Below are positions 42,693 to 53,689 of a stretch of DNA of 64,000 nucleotides, one piece after another. Numbering within the stretch: position 1 is the stretch's first letter; each line of letters starts with the position of its first letter. This stretch comes from Acidimicrobiales bacterium. Its GTDB lineage: Bacteria; Actinomycetota; Acidimicrobiia; Acidimicrobiales; Acidimicrobilacustridaceae. The translations under genes were made by a program, and so were the position numbers. The stretch is taken from assembly GCA_018401565.1 (NCBI GenBank), contig JAGYKS010000039.1, positions 124,001 to 188,000 of the forward strand. The letters are read 5' to 3'. The notes beneath the pieces are model-generated. The model searched no databases. It saw nothing but the letters and a program-made list of their open reading frames with translations, and was not told the DNA's origin.

Positions 42693-44447
42693 CTACCGAC
42701 CCCCGGTGGCGGGGGTTTGCGCACCACCGGCACCACCGGCACCACCCTCGCCAAGCAGGCCGAGCAACTGGTCAACGTTGAGATCGCCAGTTCCGTTGGC
42801 GACCGGGGCAGGCGGCTGCACGACGACGGGTTGTGCCTTGTCCACCACCTTGGTGAGCGGATCAGGAGTGATGCCGATGAACAGCGTGACGGCCACACAG
42901 GCCACCAGTGCGATACCGGTTGACACCGGAATCACCAGGCCACGAGACGGCGTCTGGTCACCGGGGGCCACAAACCACATGGTCACCACCAGGCGCAGGT
43001 AGAGGTAGGCCGCCACCACTGCCGACAGCATGGCCACCACCGCCAACCACGCCGACTGGGCGTCCACCGCTGCCACCACGGCGTAGAACTTGGCGTAGAA
43101 CCCCGAGGTGAACGGTATGCCGGCCTGCGACAGCAACAAGAAGGTGAACGTGGCCGCCAGCGCCGGGGACACCTTGCCCAGACCCCGGTAGGCGTCAACG
43201 CTGTGCATGGCATCGCCGGTGCGTCCCACGATGGACACCACCGCAAACGAACCGATCACCATGAAGGTGTAGGCCACCAGATACACCAGCACGGCGCGGT
43301 TGCCCTGCTCACTGGCGGCTTCGACCCCCAGCAGGATGAAACCGGCATGACTGATCGACGAGTACGCCAACAGCCGCTTGACGTTGGTTTGCACCACCGC
43401 CAGTAGCGCACCGCCCACCAGCGACAGCACGGCCAGCACCTGCAGGATGGGGCGCCAGTCGGCGGCGAAGGTGTCGAAGCCAACCACCAGTACCCGGACC
43501 ATGCCGGCAAAGGCAGCCACCTTGACCACGCTGGCCATGAACGCCACCGACGCCGTGGGGGCGCCGTCGTAGACGTCGGGGCTCCAGGCGTGGAACGGCA
43601 CCGCTGCGATCTTGAAGGCGAAGCCGGCCACCATGAGGGCGATACCCAGCAATACCAGCACCGACGAACCACCCAACAGGAGGTTGGTGGACAGGAAGTC
43701 GGTGATGTCCACCAGTGAGGTGGAGCCGGTGCCGCCGTAGACCATGGCGATGCCGTACAGGAAGAACGCCGACGAGAACGCCCCCAGCACGAAGTACTTG
43801 AGGCCCGCCTCCTGCGACTCCACCCGGCGCAGGTTCATTGCCGCCAGCACGTAGACCGCCATGGACAGGGTCTCCAGACCCAGGAACAACACGATCAGGT
43901 CGTTGGCTCCCACCATGACCACGCCACCCACTGCCGACAGCAGCAGCAGCACATTGGCCTCAACGTGACGGTCGCCCTCGCGGCGCGCAAACCCCGACAG
44001 CACCAGGGCACACACCACCACGGCCAGCGCAATCAGCATGGTGAGCAGGACGCTGAATCCGTCCACGCCCATGGCCCCGCCCAGGGTGGAGAACGGCCCG
44101 GAGGCAGAGTCGGCGGGATCCCACCACAAAAACGACTGTTCCCAGCCCTGGACCTGAGCCCACACCGGAATGGCGGTCACGAACGACACCAGTCCGACGC
44201 CAATGGTCCAACCGGTGAAGAACCCCGGGCCAATCCGACCCCGAAGAAGCGAGGCCAGCGTCAACAACAGCAAGGCACCGAGTGCCAGCACGATGATCGG
44301 CACCAGAGCCGACCATGCCACCACCGGGGCGGCGATCTCAGCCACGCCGGCGGCACCGCCGGTGGCGTCCACCGACTGCAGCAACTGCTCGAGCTCGGCG
44401 GGGAGCTGGCCGCCGCCGTCGATCTGGCCCAGCATCAGCGCGCTCAT
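42693..44447 (-). CDS. nuoN: NADH-quinone oxidoreductase subunit N (14-subunit set)
   Basis: Proton-pumping antiporter-like subunit, 584 aa. Signatures include AVYVLAAMNLRRVESQEAGL, FKIAAVPFHAWSPDVYDGAP and RLLAYSSISHAGFILLGVEA. The N-terminus is extended by a hydrophilic Gly/Gln-rich segment and the C-terminus by a Gly/Ala-rich tail (GEGGAGGAGGA). Its start overlaps the nuoM2 stop by 4 bases. Last gene of the operon. Confidence 0.95.
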   Translation of the reverse strand: MSALMLGQIDGGGQLPAELEQLLQSVDATGGAAGVAEIAAPVVAWSALVPIIVLALGALLLLTLASLLRGRIGPGFFTGWTIGVGLVSFVTAIPVWAQVQGWEQSFLWWDPADSASGPFSTLGGAMGVDGFSVLLTMLIALAVVVCALVLSGFARREGDRHVEANVLLLLSAVGGVVMVGANDLIVLFLGLETLSMAVYVLAAMNLRRVESQEAGLKYFVLGAFSSAFFLYGIAMVYGGTGSTSLVDITDFLSTNLLLGGSSVLVLLGIALMVAGFAFKIAAVPFHAWSPDVYDGAPTASVAFMASVVKVAAFAGMVRVLVVGFDTFAADWRPILQVLAVLSLVGGALLAVVQTNVKRLLAYSSISHAGFILLGVEAASEQGNRAVLVYLVAYTFMVIGSFAVVSIVGRTGDAMHSVDAYRGLGKVSPALAATFTFLLLSQAGIPFTSGFYAKFYAVVAAVDAQSAWLAVVAMLSAVVAAYLYLRLVVTMWFVAPGDQTPSRGLVIPVSTGIALVACVAVTLFIGITPDPLTKVVDKAQPVVVQPPAPVANGTGDLNVDQLLGLLGEGGAGGAGGAQTPATGGR

Positions 44448-46171
44448 GACCCAACCCCCACCGGTGCAGTGGCACCCTCTGAGCCGCTCGACGCATCTGA
44501 AGAGGCACCGCTCACGCCACCGGTCCCGATCGCCTCCCCGGGCGCCTTGGCCTCGCCTGATGGGGTGTCGGGCTCGCCTTCACCGCCGGCCACGGGTTCG
44601 AGCTGCGAACCGTTTTGGGTTCCGGGCGACTCAAAGCCGGGCACCTTGGACTCGATGTGTTCCACCAGCACCCGCACCGACGGCTCGATGCGTTCGAGGA
44701 TGGGCTTGGGGTAGATGCCGATGAACACCACCAGGGCCACCAGCGGCACCAGCGGCAGCACCTCGCCCACCTTGAGATCGCGGAAGCTGCGGTTGGCCTC
44801 ACTGGGCTCTCCGTGAAATACCCGCTGGTAGGCCCACAGCATGTAGATGGCGGCCAGGATGACCCCAACGGCAGCGACCACCGCCCACCAGCGATGGGCC
44901 AGGAACGTACCGAGCAGCACCAGGAACTCGCCGACGAAGCCGGCCAGGCCGGGAACACCGATCGACGCCAGCATGAACAGGGTGAACAGCCCGGCGAACA
45001 CCGGCGCCACCTTCTGCAGACCCGAGAGCTCCGAGATCTCGTAGGTGTGGCGACGCTTGTAGAGATAACCCAGCAGGATGAACAGGGCCCCGGTGATGAT
45101 GCCGTGGTTGATCATCTGCATGATCGAACCCTGCAGACCCTCGACATTGAGGGCGAAGATGCCCATGACGGCGAAGCCCATGTGCGACACCGACGAGTAC
45201 GCCACCAGTCGCTTCAGGTTCTTTTGCATGGCGGCCACGATGGCGCCGTAGATGATGCCGATGACCCCCAAAGAGATCAGGGCGGGGGCGAACCACACGG
45301 CGGCCTCGGGGAACAGGTAAAGCCCGTAGCGGATGAATCCGTAGGTGCCGAGCTTCAGCAGCACACCGGCAAGGTCCACCGACCCGGCGGTGGGGGCCTC
45401 GGTGTGGGCATCGGGCAGCCAGGTGTGCAGCGGGAACACGGGCACCTTCACGGCGAACGCCACGACGAACCCGAGGAACAGGACCCGGGCAGTGGTCTCG
45501 CTGAGCACATGCCCCTCGGCGATGCGGATCAGGTCGAAGGTGACGCCTCCGTTCTCACCGGCACCGGCCAGCACCGCCAGGGCCACGATGCACACCAGCA
45601 TCAGCGCCGACCCGGCCATGGTGAACAGGAAGAACTTGTTGGCGGCGTACACCCGGCGGCCGTGTCCCCACTTGCCGATGAGGAAGTACAGCGGCACCAG
45701 GGTCAGTTCGAAGGCGAGGAAGAACAGGAACAGGTCGCCCGACAGGAACACGCCCATGCAGCCCGCACCCAGCAGGGTGAGCCAGAAGTAATAGCCCTTT
45801 TCTGAATGCTCGGGCTTGGCGGCGAACAGTGCGATGGGGAACAGGATTCCGGTGAGCACGACCAAAAACAGCGAGATACCGTCGACGGCCAGGATGAACT
45901 TGATGTCCAGTGACTGCACCCAGGTGGTGCTGGACACGAACTGGAAGCCGGCGTCGGAAGTGTTGAACGCCGCCAACAGCCACAGCGACAGTGCCGCGCC
46001 CAGCATGGCGGTGAAGATGGCCGTGAACCGGTGGAGTTCGGCCCGGGCCGCCGGGATGATGGCCACCACTGCGGCCCCGATCACGTACACGAACACCAGG
46101 GCAGGCAGGATCGGGAAACTGATGGACGGTCCGCTGGCGGCCAACACGGTTGTGAACAGCGAGGACGACAT
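44444..46171 (-). CDS. nuoM: NADH-quinone oxidoreductase subunit M (14-subunit set)
   Basis: Proton-pumping subunit, 575 aa. FFLAFELTLVPLYFLIGKWG, VKVPVFPLHTWLPDAHTEAP and RLVAYSSVSHMGFAVMGIFA are diagnostic. A hydrophilic C-terminal tail of about 70 residues (Gly/Ser/Glu-rich) follows the last helix. The start overlaps the nuoL2 stop by one base. Confidence 0.96.
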   Translation of the reverse strand: MSSSLFTTVLAASGPSISFPILPALVFVYVIGAAVVAIIPAARAELHRFTAIFTAMLGAALSLWLLAAFNTSDAGFQFVSSTTWVQSLDIKFILAVDGISLFLVVLTGILFPIALFAAKPEHSEKGYYFWLTLLGAGCMGVFLSGDLFLFFLAFELTLVPLYFLIGKWGHGRRVYAANKFFLFTMAGSALMLVCIVALAVLAGAGENGGVTFDLIRIAEGHVLSETTARVLFLGFVVAFAVKVPVFPLHTWLPDAHTEAPTAGSVDLAGVLLKLGTYGFIRYGLYLFPEAAVWFAPALISLGVIGIIYGAIVAAMQKNLKRLVAYSSVSHMGFAVMGIFALNVEGLQGSIMQMINHGIITGALFILLGYLYKRRHTYEISELSGLQKVAPVFAGLFTLFMLASIGVPGLAGFVGEFLVLLGTFLAHRWWAVVAAVGVILAAIYMLWAYQRVFHGEPSEANRSFRDLKVGEVLPLVPLVALVVFIGIYPKPILERIEPSVRVLVEHIESKVPGFESPGTQNGSQLEPVAGGEGEPDTPSGEAKAPGEAIGTGGVSGASSDASSGSEGATAPVGVGS

Positions 46172-48246
46172 CAGCCCACCACCCTCGAGAACATGAAGGC
46201 CAGCATCAACAGCGAGCCAACCCCGATGGCCAGTGCGTAGCGTCGCACGTAGCCGTTTTGGAACTGGCGCAGGGCCTGGCCCATGCGGGGCACGCTGCCA
46301 CCCACGCCGTTGACCGCCCCGTCGATCACGGTGCGGTCGAACGAGGCGGTGGCCTCAAAGGCGCCAGTGCCGGGACCACCCACCACCTTGGCCAACGCCG
46401 TGTCGTAGTACCAGGCGTTTGCGAACAACTTCGACTCCAGCCGACGGGCGTTGATGCGCTTGTACAGGAATGCGGCGGCGGCGAACGCGGTGCCAAGCAA
46501 CGCCACAACGGTGGAGAAGGTGAGCAGGCCCACGATCGTCCCGGTGCTGAGTTTCAGCTTCACTGCCGAACCCTCGAACACCGGCTCCAGCCAGTTGTCC
46601 AGGTAGTGGGCACTCCTGGGGAACGGAAGGTTGAGCAGACCGCCCACCAGCGACGCCACCGCCAACACCAGCAACGGGATGGTCATGAGCCACGGGGACT
46701 CGTGGGGGGTGAACCCGTCGGGCAGTTCGTGGAGCTCGACGTCGTCGTCGAGTCCGTCGCCAGGGGTGTCACTGACGGCGAGCGCCGTGGCGGCGGCCAA
46801 TGCCGCCTCGTCCTGGGCGTCGGTGAGGGGGCCAGCGGGCTCATCGACCGATGCGCCAACGGCGGCGGCCTCGTTGGCGGCCTCAACGGCCGGAGGGACA
46901 ACGGCCAGCTTGGCCAGGTACGCCGGCCAGCGCTGCTCGCCGAAGAACACCATGAACGCCTGGCGTCCGATGTAGATCGCAGTGAGGAAGGCGGCGATCA
47001 TGCCCACCACCCACAACGCCTTGTTCTCCTGCCAGACGTAGGTGAGGATCTCGTCCTTGCCGAAGAACCCACTGAATGGCGGGATACCGGCCAGGGAGAA
47101 CCACCCCGCCAGGTAGGCGATGAACGTGATCGGCATGAGCACCCGAAGCCCGCCCATGACCCGCATGTCCTGGTTCTCGTGCATGCCGTGGATCACCGAT
47201 CCGGCGCACAGGAACAGCAGCGCCTTGAAAAAGGCGTGCACGATCATGAGGAAGATGGCCGTCCAGTAGGCACCGATGCCCACGGCCAGGAACATGAACC
47301 CCAGCATTTCCACCGTGGAATAAGCCAACACCTTTTTGATGTCGGTCTGGGCCAGAGCGACCGTTGCCGCCAGCAGGGCGGTGATGGCACCGGTCCAGGC
47401 GATGAGCATCGGCACCCAGTCGGCCGACACGGCGATGATGGGGTTGATGCGGCTGAGCAGGTAGACGCCGGCGGTGACCATGGTGGCGGCGTGGATGAGC
47501 GCCGACACCGGAGTGGGTCCGGCCATGGCGTCGGGCAGCCACACCGACAGCGGGAGCTGGGCCGACTTGCCGATGGCACCGATGAACAGCATCACGGCGA
47601 TGAACGTGGCGGTGGTCTGGGCCAGTCCGTCAGACGCCGGCAGGATGTCGGAGTAGCTCAGCGAGCCGAAGGTGAAAAACACCATGAAGATGCCGACCAG
47701 AAATCCCCAGTCACCGATGCGGTTGGTGACGAAGGCCTTCTTGCCGGCGGTGGCGTTGGCCGGCTTGCCGAACCAGAACGAGATGAGCAGGTAGGAGCAG
47801 GCGCCCACGCCCTCCCAACCCAGGAAGGTGAGGAGCAGGTTGTCACCCAGAACCAGCACCAGCATCGAGAACACGAACAGGTTGAGGTAGACGAAGAACT
47901 TCGAGAAGTTCTCGTCGCCGTGCATGTACCCGATGGAATACATGTGGATCAACGCCGAGATCCCGGTGATGAACAGGATCATGGCTGCCGACAGGGGATC
48001 CAGATACAACCCGATGTCGACCACGAAGTCGCCGGCGGGGATCCAGGTGAACAGGGTTTGCACGAACACGCGGTCGTCGAGCCCCACAAGACCCAGGAAC
48101 ACAATGACCGACACCACGAACGACGCCGCCACCACGGCCGTCGCCAGCCAGCCGGCCACCGGTTCACCCAGGCGTCGCCCGGCGAACACCAGGATCACGA
48201 AACCCAGCAGTGGCAGGGCAGGGATAAGCCAGACAAGTTCAACCAT
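46171..48246 (-). CDS. nuoL: NADH-quinone oxidoreductase subunit L (14-subunit set)
   Basis: Distal proton pump with lateral helix, 691 aa, intact frame. Signatures: GWEGVGACSYLLISFWFGKP, KSAQLPLSVWLPDAMAGPTP and VLAYSTVEMLGFMFLAVGIG. An acidic insertion of about 75 residues (Ala/Asp/Glu-rich, then DDDVELHELPDGF) lies before a late helix, a region where NuoL1 has none; NuoL1's insertion is instead near TM1-TM2. Confidence 0.96.
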   Translation of the reverse strand: MVELVWLIPALPLLGFVILVFAGRRLGEPVAGWLATAVVAASFVVSVIVFLGLVGLDDRVFVQTLFTWIPAGDFVVDIGLYLDPLSAAMILFITGISALIHMYSIGYMHGDENFSKFFVYLNLFVFSMLVLVLGDNLLLTFLGWEGVGACSYLLISFWFGKPANATAGKKAFVTNRIGDWGFLVGIFMVFFTFGSLSYSDILPASDGLAQTTATFIAVMLFIGAIGKSAQLPLSVWLPDAMAGPTPVSALIHAATMVTAGVYLLSRINPIIAVSADWVPMLIAWTGAITALLAATVALAQTDIKKVLAYSTVEMLGFMFLAVGIGAYWTAIFLMIVHAFFKALLFLCAGSVIHGMHENQDMRVMGGLRVLMPITFIAYLAGWFSLAGIPPFSGFFGKDEILTYVWQENKALWVVGMIAAFLTAIYIGRQAFMVFFGEQRWPAYLAKLAVVPPAVEAANEAAAVGASVDEPAGPLTDAQDEAALAAATALAVSDTPGDGLDDDVELHELPDGFTPHESPWLMTIPLLVLAVASLVGGLLNLPFPRSAHYLDNWLEPVFEGSAVKLKLSTGTIVGLLTFSTVVALLGTAFAAAAFLYKRINARRLESKLFANAWYYDTALAKVVGGPGTGAFEATASFDRTVIDGAVNGVGGSVPRMGQALRQFQNGYVRRYALAIGVGSLLMLAFMFSRVVG

Positions 48247-48258
48247 CGCCGGTTTCCC

Positions 48259-48564
48259 TTAGCCCCGAAGGACCCTGATGTCATCCGCGGTGGCACCGGG
48301 CTTGCGCCGTGACACCGCCACCACGATTCCCAGGCCAACCACGACCTCGGCTGCCGCCACGACCAGAACAAACATGACGATCACCTGTCCGGCGATGTCA
48401 CCAAGCATCATGCCGAACGCCACGAAGGTGAGGTTGACGGCGTTGAGCATCAGCTCCACGCACATCAGCATCACCAGCGGGTTGCGTCGCACCAGCAGCC
48501 CGAAGGCGCCAATGGAAAACAGGATGGCCGACAGCACCAGGTAACCGGCGTCGATGCCGCGCAT
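48259..48564 (-). CDS. nuoK: NADH-quinone oxidoreductase subunit K (14-subunit set)
   Basis: 101 aa, three helices. GAFGLLVRRNPLVMLMCVEL includes the conserved Glu; LNAVNLTFVAFGMMLGDIAG and AAAEVVVGLGIVVAVSRRK follow. Start shares one base with the nuoJ2 stop. Confidence 0.96.
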   Translation of the reverse strand: MRGIDAGYLVLSAILFSIGAFGLLVRRNPLVMLMCVELMLNAVNLTFVAFGMMLGDIAGQVIVMFVLVVAAAEVVVGLGIVVAVSRRKPGATADDIRVLRG

Positions 48565-49178
48565 CAGTCGAACACCTCCTCGGCCTCGGGTTCGACCGGT
48601 TCGGGGGGTTCCATCGACGAGCTTTCCTGGGGCAACGGTTCAACCTCGGTGGGCTTGCGGGCCATGACCACAGCCGCCACCACGGCGATGGTCAATAGCA
48701 CGGCAGTGATCTCGAGTGCGTAGACGTAGTCGGTGAACAGCACCCGGCCGATCTGCTCGATGTTGGGCACGTCGTCGGTGATGGCAGCAGTGGCGGCACG
48801 GGCACCGCTAACAAGGTCGCCGCCCACAATGGTGACCCCGGCAATGACCAGACCGGCCACACCAGCGGCGATGACCAGGGCGATGACCCTCTGACCCACC
48901 AGCGGCTCGGCGTCAATGTCGTCGGCGGTGTCGACACCCAACAGCATGATCACGAACAAGATGAGCACCACGATGGCGCCGGTGTAAACGATCACCTGCA
49001 CCGCCGCCAGGAACTGGGCGTTCATGTTCAAAAACAGCACGGCGACACCAAACAGCGTTGCCACCAGACTCAACGCCGACTGCACCGGGTTGCGGAACCA
49101 GATGACACCGAAGGCGCCACCCAGAACGATCAGGGCACAGGCCACAAATACGACGGCCTCAACGGTGTCGGTGCCCAT
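48564..49178 (-). CDS. nuoJ: NADH-quinone oxidoreductase subunit J (14-subunit set)
   Basis: 204 aa membrane subunit. NPVQSALSLVATLFGVAVLF and VQVIVYTGAIVVLILFVIML are NuoJ signatures. The C-terminus extends into an acidic Pro/Glu tail. ATG start shares one base with the nuoI2 stop. Confidence 0.95.
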   Translation of the reverse strand: MGTDTVEAVVFVACALIVLGGAFGVIWFRNPVQSALSLVATLFGVAVLFLNMNAQFLAAVQVIVYTGAIVVLILFVIMLLGVDTADDIDAEPLVGQRVIALVIAAGVAGLVIAGVTIVGGDLVSGARAATAAITDDVPNIEQIGRVLFTDYVYALEITAVLLTIAVVAAVVMARKPTEVEPLPQESSSMEPPEPVEPEAEEVFD

Positions 49179-49867
49179 CAGTGCCCCCCGCCGTGCTCGT
49201 CGTGACCGTGCTCGTCGTGACCGTGGTCGTCGTGACCGTGATCGTCGTGACTGTGCGTGCGCACGGCGTCACGAGTGGCCTGATCACCCTCGGCCGAACG
49301 GATTCCGTACCCAAGCTCGCCCGACCACGCCACCTTGTCTTCGTAGCTGGCGTCTCCTGACGGCGACGTGGCGCGCATCCAGCCCGAGGTGTACTCGTCT
49401 TCACCCGGACGCCAATCTTCCCACGGCATGTGCTGGGGCAGGCCGGCGTCATCAACCAGGAGTTCGTCCTTGGTGTAGATGGCGTCGGCCCGGTTGGTGA
49501 AGGAGAACTCAAACAGCTTGGTCTCGGTGATGGCCTCGGTTGGGCAGGCCTCCACGCACAGGTCGCAGTGGATGCACCGCAGGTAGTTGATCTCGTACAC
49601 GTACCCGAAACGCTCACCCGGCGACACCGGGTCGGCCGGCGGGTTGTCGGCGCCGCGCACGTAGATGCACCGGGCCGGGCACACCCCGGCGCACAGCTCG
49701 CACCCGATGCACTTTTCCATGCCGTCTTCGTACCGGTTCAGCACATGGCGCCCGTGCAGCCGCTCGGGCTTGGGTGCCTTGGGACCAGTGCCGATGACGT
49801 ACGCCGTGGTGACAGGCTTTTGGAAGATCTGCTTGAACGTGACGGCGAAGCCGCGCAGGTACCCCAT
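49178..49867 (-). CDS. nuoI: NADH-quinone oxidoreductase subunit I with His-rich C-terminal tail (14-subunit set)
   Basis: Carries N6a and N6b: [15 protein letters not shown] and [32 protein letters not shown] and [15 protein letters not shown] are typical contexts. The protein is 229 aa, about 50-60 longer than usual. The C-terminal 25 residues are a [10 protein letters not shown] repeat ending HGGGH, a probable divalent-metal (Ni, Zn, Co) binding tail. It may bind metal non-specifically or help assembly; no such tail exists on NuoI1. Confidence 0.96.
   Translation of the reverse strand: MGYLRGFAVTFKQIFQKPVTTAYVIGTGPKAPKPERLHGRHVLNRYEDGMEKCIGCELCAGVCPARCIYVRGADNPPADPVSPGERFGYVYEINYLRCIHCDLCVEACPTEAITETKLFEFSFTNRADAIYTKDELLVDDAGLPQHMPWEDWRPGEDEYTSGWMRATSPSGDASYEDKVAWSGELGYGIRSAEGDQATRDAVRTHSHDDHGHDDHGHDEHGHDEHGGGH
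49191..49250 (-). repeat. 15-bp tandem repeat encoding the NuoI His/Asp tail
   Basis: Four 15-base units, ccgtgntcgtcgtga on the plus strand, the first two identical. They encode [10 protein letters not shown] pentapeptides. Confidence 0.93.
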
Positions 49868-51111
49868 CAGTCAACAACTCCCGACTCGCGCAGTTTGCGC
49901 CCTGAACGAACAGCTGACCGCAGCAAACCCCACGCCACCATGAACACGGCGATGGCCACAAGAACCACCGCCGCCTTGTTCCAGCCGCGGAAGTCTGCCA
50001 ACTCGAGGGCGGTGAGAAACAGCAACCAACCCAGCGCAAGCGGGATGAGCAGCTTCCACCCCAGGTCCATGAGCTGGTCGTAACGCATGCGGGGAAGTGT
50101 GGCCCGGAACCACACGAACATGAACAGGAAGATGAAGACCTTGGCCAGGAACCAGAACACGCCCCATGCCCAGCCTGGCCCCACCGGAGCGGGACCCGAC
50201 GGACCGCCCAGAAACAGGGTGACGAAAATCGCCGACATGGTGATGGTGTTCATGAACTCGGCCAGAAAGAACAGTGCGAACCTGATCGAGGAGTACTCGG
50301 TGTGAAAACCACCCACCAGTTCCTGCTCGGCCTCGACGAGGTCGAACGGGGGACGGTTCAGCTCGGCGGTCCCGGCGATGACGAAGATGATGAACGGCAC
50401 GCCCAGGGTGAGCAGCGCGCCCCAGTTGGGCAGGATGCCCCCGATGCCCGCACCGGCCTGGACGACCACCATCTCATGGGTCGACAACGTGCCGGTGACC
50501 AGCACGACAGCGGCGGCCGAAAGGCCCAGGGCCGCCTCGTAGGACACCATCTGGGCCGAGGCCCGCACCGATCCCAAAAGCGGGTACTTCGACCCCGACG
50601 ACCAGCCCGCCAGCATGGCGCCGTAGACCGCCAGCGACGACATGGCCAAAACGAACAGGATGCCGATGGGGGGGTCGGCGATCTGCAGGAACGTCTGGCG
50701 TCCAAAGATCGTGACCACGCCGTCGTTGCCGTTGTTGAAGTCTCCGCCGAACGGCACCACGGCGAACAGCAGGAACGCAGGGACGAAGGCCAGATAGGGG
50801 GCCAGGATGAAGATCCGGCGGTGGGCCTTGTCGGGGATGACGTCTTCTTTGAAGAAGAACTTGATACCGTCGGCGAGCGTCTGCAGGATGCCGAACGGTC
50901 CGGCCAGGTTGGGCCCGATCCGGTTCTGCATGTCGCTGATGAGCTTGCGCTCGAACCACACCATGAGCATCGTGCCCACCAACAGCATGGCGAAAATGAT
51001 CAGGACCTTGCCGATGACGATGCCGACGGCTACGGCGTCAACATCAAACAACAGCGGATCGCCAGCTTGCCCCAACGGCAGCGTTGCCACGCTGGACAGC
51101 ACGGCGCTCAC
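49867..51111 (-). CDS. nuoH: NADH-quinone oxidoreductase subunit H (14-subunit set)
   Basis: Quinone-chamber subunit, 414 aa. [40 protein letters not shown] and [20 protein letters not shown] are diagnostic. GTG start overlaps the nuoG stop (GTGA). C-terminal extension of about 30 residues with one more hydrophobic segment than NuoH1. Confidence 0.96.
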   Translation of the reverse strand: MSAVLSSVATLPLGQAGDPLLFDVDAVAVGIVIGKVLIIFAMLLVGTMLMVWFERKLISDMQNRIGPNLAGPFGILQTLADGIKFFFKEDVIPDKAHRRIFILAPYLAFVPAFLLFAVVPFGGDFNNGNDGVVTIFGRQTFLQIADPPIGILFVLAMSSLAVYGAMLAGWSSGSKYPLLGSVRASAQMVSYEAALGLSAAAVVLVTGTLSTHEMVVVQAGAGIGGILPNWGALLTLGVPFIIFVIAGTAELNRPPFDLVEAEQELVGGFHTEYSSIRFALFFLAEFMNTITMSAIFVTLFLGGPSGPAPVGPGWAWGVFWFLAKVFIFLFMFVWFRATLPRMRYDQLMDLGWKLLIPLALGWLLFLTALELADFRGWNKAAVVLVAIAVFMVAWGLLRSAVRSGRKLRESGVVD

Positions 51112-53689
51112 AACGCAGCTCCGCTGGAACCCAGGGTGTCGATCTGCACGGTTGTCACCGGGGCGGTGGCGTCCACCAGGTCAGCGGCACAGAGTCCGGG
51201 CTGGTTGAACCACACCCCCACCGAACCCCGCGGCAGCGTGGAGTCCAGAGCCACCTCGACAACGACCGACGATCGCGGTGACGTCAGCCGGACGGTGTCA
51301 CCCTCGGCCACGCCCAGGCGGTCGAAGTCGTAACGATTGATCCGCAGGACGCTGCCGACAGGGAGCGCCGCCATGGCCGGTGACGTGGACACGGCCACGC
51401 CCTGGTCGTACAGCTTGCGCGACGCCACCAGACGCAGGGAGTAGGAATCGCCAGGTGCCAGCGGCTGTGATGGCGGCGGGGTGAACACCACGGTGGGCAC
51501 CACTGGGGTCACACCCGTCAACGGGACCACCACACCGTCACCGGCCGCCTCAGACGCCAGCATCTCGCCGGTGATGCCGGCGTGTGACGGTGCCAGCCGT
51601 GCCACCTCGGCCCAGATGTCGTCGGAGGATTCGAGCCCCAGATCGATGCCCATGGTCATGGCCAGCTCGGCGGCGATGATCCAGTCACTGCGTGAGGTCC
51701 CCGGCGGGGTGACCTTCTGGGTGACCACGCTGACGCGGCCCTCAAGGTTGGTTGTGGTCCCCGACACCTCGCTGAACCCGGCTGCCGGGAGCACGACGTG
51801 GGCCATGGCCGACGAGGCGTTGAGCACGGTGTCGGTGGCGATCACGGTGTCGACGGCTTCGAGGGCCCGGCGGGCCAGGTCACGGTCACAGAAGTCGCCG
51901 AGGGGGTCGGCACCGATGAGCACCAGGGTGCGGATGCGACCCTCGACGGCGGCCTGCAGGATCCCGGCGGTGTCGAGCCCGGTGGAGGCGGGCAGCGTTG
52001 GCCAGGCTGCGGCGAAGTGCGACCGACCGGCGTCGAGGGAGACCCGCCCGGGGAGCATGCCCGGGGCAAGACCATGTCCAGCGCCCCGCGCACGTTGCCG
52101 CGCCGTAGCGCCACCAGGAACCGGGCGTCGTCGAGATGCGAGTGCAGCACGCCGGTGGCGTCAGTGGTGAACACCGCCGACTCGGCCAGCGACGACCGAC
52201 CCACAACCACACGAACGGGGCCCTCGGCCCGGTCCAGCATGGCCTGGGCAGCAGCCAGCGTGTCGGAGTCCACGCCGCCGAAGTCCGACGACGGGCCGGC
52301 AACGCCCATGAGCGCCCGGGCGGCCTCGGCAACCTCGCCGGGGCGGTGAACCAGAGTGAGCGACGCGTACCGGCTCAGCCCGGTCGATGCCGGGGTGATC
52401 TCGATCAGCTTCACCCCGTCGTTGACGGCGGCGTGACGCAGGCGCAGGTACAGCACCGGGAGTTCTTCTTTGATGTCGGCACCCATGAGCACCACCGTGC
52501 CGCCGGGTGCGCACACCTCGTCGATGGTGGCCGCCGGCAGGCCGAGGACCAGTTCAGCGGGCAGGCCGTCACCCATCTGGGCGTCCACGTTGTCGGTGCC
52601 CAGCACACCCTTGGCCAGCTTGGCCCAGGCGTAGGCGTCTTCGTTGGTCAGGCGGGCCCCACCGATCACGGCCAGAGCGTCGGGGCCATGGGTCTCGACG
52701 GTGGACGCCAGAGCGTCAGCCGCGGCCCGAAGGGCGTCCGACCAGCGCACCGGGACCAGGTCGGCGCCCGATCGCATCAAGGGCTCACCGAGTCGGGCCT
52801 CGGCGTTCACCGACTCGAAGGCGAAACGCCCCTTGTCGCACAGCCAGCCCCAGTTGACCGGGTCGATGTCCACGCCCTGGTAGCGCAACACCTCGTTGCG
52901 CGACGACTCCACCGACACCCGGCAACCCACCGAACAGGTCTGGCAGGTGGACTCGGCCTTGGACAGGTCCCACGGGCGGGCCTTGAAGCGGTAGGGCACC
53001 GCCGTGAGCGCGCCCACCGGGCAGATCTGCACGGTGTTGCCGCTGAAGTACGAGGCGAAGGGCTCGTCGGGGAAGGTGTTGACCTCGGTGTGGTTGCCCC
53101 GGTTGATGAAATGGATGAGCGGGTCACCGGCCACGTCCTTGGCGAACCGGGTGCACCGGTCGCACAGGATGCAACGCTCACGGTCCAGCAGCACCAGCTC
53201 GCTGATCTCGATGGGCTTTTCGTTGTGGCGCTTGGACTCCACGAACCGGCTCTCGCCGGGACCGTAGGCCATGGTCTGGTCCTGCAGCGGGCATTCGCCG
53301 CCCTTGTCGCACACCGGGCAGTCCAGCGGGTGATTGATGAGCAGAAACTCCAGGATGCCGTCCTGGGCCTTGGTGGTGACGTCCGATGTGGTGTCGACCA
53401 CCATGCCCTCAGTGCACTCGAGCATGCACGACGGCTGGAGTGCCGGACCCCGACCGGTGTCCACCTCCACGATGCACATGCGGCACATGCCCACCGGTTC
53501 CATGCGCGGGTGGTAACAAAAATGCGGGATGTACACGCCGTGTCGCTCGGCAGCAGCAATCAGCAGTTCACCCTTGTCGGCGTCGACCTCCACGCCGTTG
53601 ATGGTGAGCGTGATCTCCTTGCGGGTCACCACGGGTTCGGGGGCTTCGTCAACGATCTCGTCGTCGGCGGTGGTGACGTCGTCAGCCAT
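51108..53689 (-). CDS. nuoG: NADH-quinone oxidoreductase subunit G, one-base frameshift
   Basis: Large iron-sulfur subunit of the NADH module. Clusters visible: [2Fe-2S] N1b (HFCYHPRMEPVGMCRMCIVE), N4/N5 (CPVCDKGGECPLQDQ, ERCILCDRCTRFAKDV) and the extra N7 motif C-x2-C-x3-C-x27-C starting CQTCSVGC. The rest is a degenerate molybdopterin-oxidoreductase-like domain. Restoring one base near 52070 joins ALDMVLA to PGMLPGRVSLDAG, giving 860 aa. The ATG at 53689 overlaps nuoF by 8 bases and is preceded by no alternative family start. The N-terminus has an acidic extension of about 35 residues. Confidence 0.95.

Noticed and set aside
46258-48312. Long plus-strand open frames opposite nuoL2, rpoB (14142-16691) and rpoC (12244-13920)
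   Set aside because: They are antisense shadows of GC-rich coding sequence. Their translations are low-complexity His/Gly/Arg-rich and match nothing, while the minus-strand genes are certain.
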